A stretch of DNA of 64,000 nt from Cyanobium sp. CACIAM 14 (GTDB taxonomy: Bacteria; Cyanobacteriota; Cyanobacteriia; PCC-6307; Cyanobiaceae), in the NCBI GenBank assembly GCA_000708525.1, contig JMRP01000008.1, positions 1 to 64,000 on the forward strand, given 5' to 3'. Every line of letters begins with the position of its first letter. Positions within the stretch are counted from its first letter, which is position 1. The notes under the pieces were generated by a model. The model saw only the letters and a list, made by a program, of their open reading frames with translations, did no database searches and was not told where the DNA came from. The position numbers were made by a program, and so were the translations under genes. Shown here in pieces: positions 58,276-64,000 of this stretch.

Positions 58276-60129
58276 ATGCCCAGGACCCTTTCGATCACCG
58301 TGGCCCTGCTGGCCCTGATCGGAGCGCCGCCGGTCACCCGCGCCGCCCCACCGCCGACGCTGCCCGCCCTGCCGGAGCCCCAGCGCCCCAGCCAGACCCT
58401 GGGGGAATCCCTGCGGATGGCCCCCACGGCAGCGGCCAACGGCACGCAGTTGCTGCTCAACGGCCGCAGCCAGCAGGCGTCGTGGCGCTGGGAGGGCGGC
58501 GACCCGCGACAGCCACTGGCGCTGTGGTTGCCGCTCGAGGTGCTGGAGGGCCAACTGGGGTTCAGCAGAGCGTCCAGAGCCGACGGGAGCCTGGCGCTGG
58601 AGTGGTTCGGCCGGGAGCTGGTGGTGGCGCCCGCCGACCAGCGATCCCTGGCGGACGAAGTGGCGGTGGACGTGGCCCGGATCCTGCGGGAAGCGGGCGT
58701 GGTGGCGGAGCGCCGCGGCGAGGTGCTGGACCTGCGGCTCCCGGCGCCGCGCCTGCTGCAGGTCCGCAGCTCCGATCAGCCCGGTCACCGCCGGGTGGTG
58801 CTCGACCTCGACGGACCCACCCTGGTGCGCAGCAGCGAAGGGGGGGTGCAGCTGGGCCTGCTCGGCCGCAGCGACCAGCTCGCCCTGCTCGGCGCCAGAG
58901 GCCTGCGCAGCGGCAGCACGGGCACGGAGCTGAGTCTGGCGGCCCCGGGCCGGGCCGCTCCGATGCGGGTGTTCACCCTGGGGGGGCCCGACCGCGTCGT
59001 GATCGATCTGCCGCCCGATGGCGGCAGCGCAGGCACGGCGCCGACGCAGCCCGCACCGATCGATCCTCGGCTGCTCTCCCTGCTGGGCCCCCAGTTGCGC
59101 TGGGACCAGCAGGTGCGCTCCGTCGGGGGCAGCACGGTCCGGATCAATTCGGTCAGCCTCGACCCCCGCAACAGTCCTCTGGAACTGCGGACCCTCAGCC
59201 GGCCCGACGGGGTGGTGGGGCTGAGCTCCCTGGCGGACCTTGCCATGCGCCAGGACGCCCTGGTGGCGATCAATGGCGGCTACTTCAACAGGGTCCGGCG
59301 GCTTCCCCTCGGTGCCCTGCGGGACCAGAGTCGCTGGCTCTCCGGACCGATCCTCGACCGGGGCGTGGTGGCCTGGGAGCCGCGCAGCCTGCCGCGGTTC
59401 GGGCGCCTGCGGCTGGAGGAGTGGATCAGCGACGAGCGGGGTCGGCGCTGGCCGCTGCTGACGCTGAACAGCGGCTACGTGCAGCGGGGCTTGAGCCGGT
59501 ACACGGCCGAATGGGGCCGGGCCTATCAGGCGCTGAGCGCATCGGAGACGGGTCTGGTGCTGGCGGCTGGGCGGGTGCTGCGACGGTTGAGCAGCGAGGA
59601 GCTGACGGCCGGGGTTCGCCTGCAGCCGGAGCAGATCCTGGTGGTGGCCCGGGGCGGGGCGGAACTCCCATGGAGCGAGGGAGAGCGGCTGCGCCTCGAG
59701 AGCCGTCCGAGCGATCCACTCGGGAACGCCTCGAACGTGATGGGCGGTGGCCCACTTCTGCTCCAGAACGGCCGCATCGTGCTCAACGGCAGTGCGGAGG
59801 GCTTCGGAGCCGCCTTCCTGCGCCAGGGAGCGCCCCGCACGGTGGTGGGCAGCGACGGCACGCGGCTCTGGCTGGTGACGCTCGAGGGTGCCGGTGGCGG
59901 GGCGGGACCCACCCTGGACGAGACCGCCCGGCTGCTGCAGCAGATGGGCCTGGTGGATGCCCTCAACCTGGATGGGGGCAGTTCCACCGGCCTGGTGATG
60001 GGTGGCAGCCACAGGGTCAAGGGACGGGGCGTGGCCGGTTCGGTCAACAACGGTCTGGGGCTGGTGCCGATCGGCGGTACCGGTGGCTCCTCCAGCCTCT
60101 CTCCCATGAGCCGGCGGCTGGCAGACTGA
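58276..60129 (+). CDS. Secreted phosphodiester glycosidase-like protein with AMIN-like N-terminal region
   Basis: From the ATG at 58276 the protein has 617 residues. A signal peptide (MPRTLSITVALLALIGAPP, cleavage near TRAA) is followed by about 250 residues of beta-rich sequence, including RRVVLDLDGPTLVR and GGPDRVVIDLPP, which resemble AMIN domains that bind cell wall or secretion partners. The C-terminal half has DALVAINGGYFNRVRRLPLG and ALNLDGGSSTGLVMGG, the signature ends of the NAGPA/phosphodiester glycosidase (DUF2233) family. It probably acts outside the plasma membrane on polysaccharide linkages. An upstream TTG at 58255 is possible but less likely. It is divergent from glsF. Confidence 0.82.
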   Translation: MPRTLSITVALLALIGAPPVTRAAPPPTLPALPEPQRPSQTLGESLRMAPTAAANGTQLLLNGRSQQASWRWEGGDPRQPLALWLPLEVLEGQLGFSRASRADGSLALEWFGRELVVAPADQRSLADEVAVDVARILREAGVVAERRGEVLDLRLPAPRLLQVRSSDQPGHRRVVLDLDGPTLVRSSEGGVQLGLLGRSDQLALLGARGLRSGSTGTELSLAAPGRAAPMRVFTLGGPDRVVIDLPPDGGSAGTAPTQPAPIDPRLLSLLGPQLRWDQQVRSVGGSTVRINSVSLDPRNSPLELRTLSRPDGVVGLSSLADLAMRQDALVAINGGYFNRVRRLPLGALRDQSRWLSGPILDRGVVAWEPRSLPRFGRLRLEEWISDERGRRWPLLTLNSGYVQRGLSRYTAEWGRAYQALSASETGLVLAAGRVLRRLSSEELTAGVRLQPEQILVVARGGAELPWSEGERLRLESRPSDPLGNASNVMGGGPLLLQNGRIVLNGSAEGFGAAFLRQGAPRTVVGSDGTRLWLVTLEGAGGGAGPTLDETARLLQQMGLVDALNLDGGSSTGLVMGGSHRVKGRGVAGSVNNGLGLVPIGGTGGSSSLSPMSRRLAD

Positions 60130-60148
60130 AGCCTCCCGTCCATTCACC

Positions 60149-60484
60149 GTGCCCAGGGGCCACAGCCTGCGCCTCACCGCCGCCGCCGCCGCCGAGCTCT
60201 GCCGTCAGGCGGCCGTGGCGGGGACGCCCGGGCTGATGCATCTGGAACTGCAGGAGGGGGCTTGTGAAACCTGGGCGATCCGGCTGCGCCCCGGGCACCT
60301 GGCCGGCATCCCCGTGGCCCGGGCCGATGGCATCACGCTCTACGCCCCGGGCGAGCAGCTCCCCCGGCTGCGGGGCCTGCAGCTCGACTACAAGGGGGAT
60401 CTCAGCGGCGGCGGCTTCCTGGTGCGCTCCGGGCCAGGGGTGCGCACCTGTGCCTGCGGAGCCGCCTTCAGCCGCGAATCCTGA
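60149..60484 (+). CDS. A-type iron-sulfur carrier protein (HesB/IscA/SufA-like)
   Basis: The 111-residue protein (GTG start) shows the A-type fold: [12 protein letters not shown] helix, [17 protein letters not shown], then [17 protein letters not shown] and the C-terminal TCACGAAFS. Cys39, Cys101 and Cys103 are the three expected cluster ligands, although the usual GGCSG around the first is changed to GACET. It carries Fe-S clusters to target proteins; this variant is probably specialised. It starts 19 bp after the glycosidase stop and lies about 100 bp before rpsL. Confidence 0.8.
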   Translation: MPRGHSLRLTAAAAAELCRQAAVAGTPGLMHLELQEGACETWAIRLRPGHLAGIPVARADGITLYAPGEQLPRLRGLQLDYKGDLSGGGFLVRSGPGVRTCACGAAFSRES

Positions 60485-60501
60485 GGGGGACGGCGACGAA
60501 G

Positions 60502-60507
60502 TAAGGT
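60502..60507 (+). promoter_or_regulatory. Candidate -10 element for the rpsL (str) operon
   Basis: TAAGGT preceded by G appears 75-80 bp before the rpsL ATG. The same GTAAGGT string occurs in the region upstream of rplC (20755-20760). No good -35 is seen. Confidence 0.3.
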
Positions 60508-60581
60508 GTCGGATTGTCGAAACGGTCGGCCGTCCGACCTGCCCACACCGAAGTCCCCACAGAGCAGCACCCCGGCCCTCG

Positions 60582-60956
60582 ATGCCCACCATTCAGCAGC
60601 TGATCCGCACCGAGCGGCAGCGTCTCACCCGGAAGACAAAGTCGCCCGCCCTGCGCGCCTGCCCTGAGCGGCGTGGCGTATGCACCAGGGTGTACACCTC
60701 CACCCCCAAGAAGCCGAATTCGGCCCTGCGCAAGGTGGCCCGTGTCCGTCTCACTTCCGGTTTCGAGGTGACGGCTTACATCCCCGGCATCGGTCACAAC
60801 CTCCAGGAGCACTCCGTGGTCCTGATCCGTGGCGGCCGGGTCAAGGATCTGCCAGGCGTCCGCTATCACATCATCCGCGGCACCCTCGACACCTCCGGCG
60901 TCAAGGACCGGCGCCAGTCGCGCTCCAAGTACGGCGCCAAGACCCCGAAGGGCTGA
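60582..60956 (+). CDS. rpsL: 30S ribosomal protein S12
   Basis: The 124-residue protein begins [20 protein letters not shown]. It has the decoding-centre loop [17 protein letters not shown] (Lys in PKKPNS is a known streptomycin-resistance site) and [17 protein letters not shown], which carries the conserved Asp of S12. It starts the str cluster, followed by rpsG. A longer open frame from 60264 is not coding for S12. Confidence 0.97.
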   Translation: MPTIQQLIRTERQRLTRKTKSPALRACPERRGVCTRVYTSTPKKPNSALRKVARVRLTSGFEVTAYIPGIGHNLQEHSVVLIRGGRVKDLPGVRYHIIRGTLDTSGVKDRRQSRSKYGAKTPKG

Positions 60957-61021
60957 GCCGCTCCTCCTTCCGCCCTGCCGGGCCGTCCCAGGTCCTTCTT
61001 CGTTTTTTCTCCCACCGTTCC

Positions 61022-61492
61022 ATGTCCCGCCGCAACGCCGCCGAGAAACGACCGGTTCTGCCGGATCCCCAGTTCAACAGCCGTCTGGCCTCGATGATCG
61101 TGGCCCGGCTGATGAAACACGGGAAGAAATCGACGGCCCAGCGCATCCTTTCCGATGCCTTCACCCTGATCAACGAGCGCACCGGCGCCGACCCCCTCGA
61201 GCTGTTCGAGACGGCCGTCCGCAATGCCACCCCCCTGGTGGAGGTGCGGGCCCGCCGCGTCGGCGGGGCCACCTATCAGGTACCCATGGAAGTCCGTCAG
61301 GAGCGGGGCACCGCCATGGCCCTGCGCTGGCTGGTCAACTTCTCCCGCGCCCGCAACGGGCGCAGCATGGCCCAGAAACTGGCCGGCGAGCTCATGGACG
61401 CGGCGAACGAAGCCGGCAATGCCGTCCGCAAGCGGGAGGAGACCCACAAGATGGCCGAGGCCAACAAGGCCTTCGCCCACTACCGCTACTGA
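61022..61492 (+). CDS. rpsG: 30S ribosomal protein S7
   Basis: The 156-residue protein begins [17 protein letters not shown] and contains [18 protein letters not shown] and [22 protein letters not shown], the S7 core. It organises the head of the 30S subunit and contacts E-site tRNA. It lies 65 bp after rpsL. Confidence 0.97.
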   Translation: MSRRNAAEKRPVLPDPQFNSRLASMIVARLMKHGKKSTAQRILSDAFTLINERTGADPLELFETAVRNATPLVEVRARRVGGATYQVPMEVRQERGTAMALRWLVNFSRARNGRSMAQKLAGELMDAANEAGNAVRKREETHKMAEANKAFAHYRY

Positions 61493-61603
61493 GCGGCCCC
61501 CTGAGCCGGATCCCTGGGCTGATCCGACTCCCTCAGATCCGTGCCGCGGCCGGTCTGTAGAGTGACGCCCGTTTTTTGTCGACCCTCCCTCGGAGATCAT
61601 CCC

Positions 61604-63679
61604 GTGGCCCGCGCCTACCCCCTGGAACGCGTCAGAAATATCGGAATCGCCGCTCATATCGATGCGGGCAAGACCACTACGACCGAACGGATTCTGTTCT
61701 ATTCCGGCGTGGTCCACAAGATGGGCGAGGTGCACGATGGCGCCGCCGTCACCGACTGGATGGAGCAGGAGCGCGAGCGCGGCATCACCATCACCGCTGC
61801 CGCCATCTCCACCAGCTGGAGGGACAACCGCATCAACATCATCGACACCCCCGGGCACGTCGATTTCACCATCGAGGTGGAACGCTCGATGAGGGTGCTC
61901 GATGGCGTCGTCGCCGTGTTCTGTGCCGTGGGGGGGGTCCAGCCTCAGTCCGAGACGGTGTGGCGCCAGGCCGACCGGTACAACGTCCCCCGCATCGTGT
62001 TCGTCAACAAGATGGACCGCACCGGGGCCAACTTTCTCAAGGTCTACGAGCAGATCAGGGATCGCCTCAAGGCCAATGCCGTGCCGATCCAGCTGCCCAT
62101 CGGCGCCGAAGGTGAACTCAGGGGGATCATCGATCTGGTGCGGAACAAAGCGGTCATCTACACCAACGATCTCGGCACCGACATTCTCGAGGAGGAGATC
62201 CCCGCCGACATGAAGGACCAGGCCGAGGAGTGGCGCCTGAAGCTGATGGAATCGGTGGCTGAAACCGATGAGGAGCTGATCGAAGCCTTCCTCGAGAATG
62301 GTGAGCTCTCCGAGGAACAGCTGATGCGGGGCATCCGGCTGGGGGTGATCCAGCACGGGATGGTTCCGATGCTCTGCGGCTCCGCCTTCAAGAACAAGGG
62401 CGTCCAACTCGTTCTGGACGCGGTGGTCGACTACCTGCCGGCTCCTGTGGACGTGCCGCCCATCCACGGACTTCTGCCGGATGGCACGGAAGACACGCGC
62501 CCCTGCGATGACAATGCCCCCTTCAGCGCCCTGGCGTTCAAGGTGATGGCCGACCCCTACGGCAAGCTCACCTTCGTACGCATGTACAGCGGGGTTCTTC
62601 TGAAGGGCAGCTATGTGCTCAACTCCACCAAGAATAAGAAGGAGCGGATCTCCCGCCTGATCCTCCTCAAGGCCGACGAGCGCGAGGAAGTGGACGAGCT
62701 GCGAGCGGGCGACCTCGGCGCCGTGCTCGGTCTCAAGGACACCACCACGGGCGACACCCTCTGCGTCGACTCCGATCCGATCATCCTCGAATCCCTCTAC
62801 ATCCCCGAGCCGGTGATCTCCGTTGCCGTGGAACCCAAGACCAAGGGCGACATGGAGAAACTGGGCAAGGCCTTGCAGTCCCTCTCCGAGGAGGATCCCA
62901 CGTTCAGGGTGTCCACCGATTCGGAAACCAACCAGACCGTGATCGCCGGCATGGGTGAACTGCACCTGGAGATCCTCGTCGACCGGATGCTGCGGGAGTT
63001 CAAGGTGGAGGCCAACATCGGCGCTCCCCAGGTCTCCTACCGGGAGACCATCCGCGGCAGCGCCAAGGGCGAAGGCAAGTTCGCCCGTCAGACGGGCGGC
63101 AAGGGCCAGTACGGCCATGTGGTGATCGAGATGGAGCCCGGCGAACCGGGCTCAGGGTTCGAGTTCGTCAACAAGATCGTTGGCGGCATCGTTCCCAAGG
63201 AGTACATCGGTCCGGCAGAAGCCGGCATGAAGGAAACCTGCCAGTCCGGTGTGATCGCCGGTTTCCCCATGATCGATGTCAAGGTCACCATGGTGGACGG
63301 CTCCTATCACGACGTCGACTCCTCGGAGATGGCGTTCAAAATCGCCGGGTCCATGGCCTTCAAGGACGGCGTCAAGAAGTGCAATCCCGTGCTTCTTGAG
63401 CCGATGATGAAGGTGGAAGTCGAAGTCCCCGAGGATTTCCTCGGTTCGGTCATCGGCGACCTTTCCTCCCGCCGCGGCCAGGTCGAAGGTCAGTCCGTCG
63501 AAGACGGGCAGTCCAAGGTCCAGGCCAAGGTGCCTCTGGCCGAGATGTTCGGCTACGCCACCCAGCTCCGATCCATGACACAGGGTCGGGGTATTTTCTC
63601 GATGGAGTTCAGCCACTACGAGGAAGTCCCTCGCAACGTGGCCGAAGCCATCATCTCCAAGAATCAGGGCAATTCCTGA
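61604..63679 (+). CDS. fusA: Translation elongation factor G
   Basis: The 691-residue GTPase uses a GTG start and opens (V)[19 protein letters not shown]. It has G1 [12 protein letters not shown], switch motif [10 protein letters not shown]3 DTPGHVDF and G4 [10 protein letters not shown], then domains II-V with [18 protein letters not shown] and a C-terminal RGxVEGQ-type segment. It catalyses ribosome translocation. Start choice follows the conserved [13 protein letters not shown] opening. Confidence 0.97.
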   Translation: MARAYPLERVRNIGIAAHIDAGKTTTTERILFYSGVVHKMGEVHDGAAVTDWMEQERERGITITAAAISTSWRDNRINIIDTPGHVDFTIEVERSMRVLDGVVAVFCAVGGVQPQSETVWRQADRYNVPRIVFVNKMDRTGANFLKVYEQIRDRLKANAVPIQLPIGAEGELRGIIDLVRNKAVIYTNDLGTDILEEEIPADMKDQAEEWRLKLMESVAETDEELIEAFLENGELSEEQLMRGIRLGVIQHGMVPMLCGSAFKNKGVQLVLDAVVDYLPAPVDVPPIHGLLPDGTEDTRPCDDNAPFSALAFKVMADPYGKLTFVRMYSGVLLKGSYVLNSTKNKKERISRLILLKADEREEVDELRAGDLGAVLGLKDTTTGDTLCVDSDPIILESLYIPEPVISVAVEPKTKGDMEKLGKALQSLSEEDPTFRVSTDSETNQTVIAGMGELHLEILVDRMLREFKVEANIGAPQVSYRETIRGSAKGEGKFARQTGGKGQYGHVVIEMEPGEPGSGFEFVNKIVGGIVPKEYIGPAEAGMKETCQSGVIAGFPMIDVKVTMVDGSYHDVDSSEMAFKIAGSMAFKDGVKKCNPVLLEPMMKVEVEVPEDFLGSVIGDLSSRRGQVEGQSVEDGQSKVQAKVPLAEMFGYATQLRSMTQGRGIFSMEFSHYEEVPRNVAEAIISKNQGNS

Positions 63680-63721
63680 TCTTTTCTTTCATCCAACCCA
63701 CCCCCCCGATTCTTTCCTTCC

Positions 63722-64000
63722 ATGGCACGCGAGAAGTTCGAGAGGAAAAAGCCTCACGTCAACATCGGCACCATCGGTCACGTTGACCACGGCAAGACCA
63801 CCCTCACTGCCGCCATCACCAACGTGCTGGCGTCCCAGGGCATGGCCAAGGCCCAGGCCTATGACGAGATCGACGGTGCCCCCGAAGAGAAGGAGCGGGG
63901 GATCACCATCAACACCGCCCACGTCGAATACGAGACCGAAAAGCGTCACTACGCCCACGTGGACTGCCCCGGCCACGCCGACTACGTGAAGAACATGATC
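63722..64000 (+). CDS. tuf: Translation elongation factor Tu (5' part, runs off window)
   Basis: The first 93 codons are present: [21 protein letters not shown]-loop [11 protein letters not shown], switch I region [17 protein letters not shown] and G3 [12 protein letters not shown]. The frame is open at the window edge. EF-Tu delivers aminoacyl-tRNA to the ribosome. It follows fusA by 42 bp. Confidence 0.97.
   Translation, partial: MAREKFERKKPHVNIGTIGHVDHGKTTLTAAITNVLASQGMAKAQAYDEIDGAPEEKERGITINTAHVEYETEKRHYAHVDCPGHADYVKNMI

Overview
The window is chromosomal DNA from a GC-rich picocyanobacterium, most like Cyanobium or high-GC Synechococcus. The evidence is the photosystem I genes (psaA, psaB, psaI, psaL), ndhN, ldpA, a ycf45-type ATPase, ferredoxin-dependent glutamate synthase with its ferredoxin loop, DUF2839 and DUF1815 proteins, and the cyanobacterial order of ribosomal genes. 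The taxonomic call is inference from gene content and base composition only.

Layout. 1-4.7 kb is a decayed accessory region. It holds two transposase remnants, an AT-richer GT-C type membrane glycosyltransferase gene broken by one frameshift, and a short IS3-type orfA fragment. 4.7-13.6 kb holds small-operon genes: a methyltransferase-like protein, a trypsin-like protease with two zinc ribbons coupled to a YbjN-like gene, an ATP-grasp protein carrying an in-frame 9-bp repeat, CorA, arogenate/prephenate dehydrogenase, a helicase-like protein with a probable 5' frameshift, and two small conserved cyanobacterial proteins. 13.6-20.7 kb, nearly all on the minus strand, holds recA (with a LexA-type dyad upstream), a HAD hydrolase, tRNA-Gln, the ycf45-like ATPase, ldpA, a Na+/H+ antiporter and ndhN.

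21.1-38 kb is one long plus-strand run, the S10-spc-alpha cluster: rplC-rplD-rplW-rplB-rpsS-rplV-rpsC-rplP-rpmC-rpsQ-rplN-rplX-rplE-rpsH-rplF-rplR-rpsE-rplO-secY-adk-rpmJ-rpsM-rpsK-rpoA-rplQ-truA-rplM-rpsI-rpmE-prfA. It couples ribosome assembly, the Sec translocon, RNA polymerase alpha and termination factor RF1. No rpsN, rpmD, infA or map lies inside it. 38-42.6 kb has an HNH nuclease, alr, tRNA-Ser, a beta-lactamase-like serine hydrolase divergent from an NlpC/P60 peptidase, and a family 2 glycosyltransferase, mostly envelope functions. 42.7-48.5 kb is the photosystem I block: psaI-psaL converge on psaA-psaB with a terminator on each side, and a candidate RpaB (HLR1) site sits just upstream of the psaA core promoter. 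48.9-60.5 kb holds an unknown anchored protein overlapping a cbiG-cobJ fusion, tRNA-Pro, lipA, ferredoxin-dependent glutamate synthase, a secreted phosphodiester-glycosidase-like protein and an A-type Fe-S carrier. 60.6-64 kb is the start of the str operon (rpsL, rpsG, fusA, tuf truncated by the window edge).

Most of the window is core genome and ordinary. I found no defence system, prophage, CRISPR array or clearly new multigene system. The best leads are the two probable frameshifts, the missing canonical start for the ycf45-like gene, the coding minisatellite, the zinc-ribbon protease/YbjN pair, and the regulatory sites upstream of recA and psaA.
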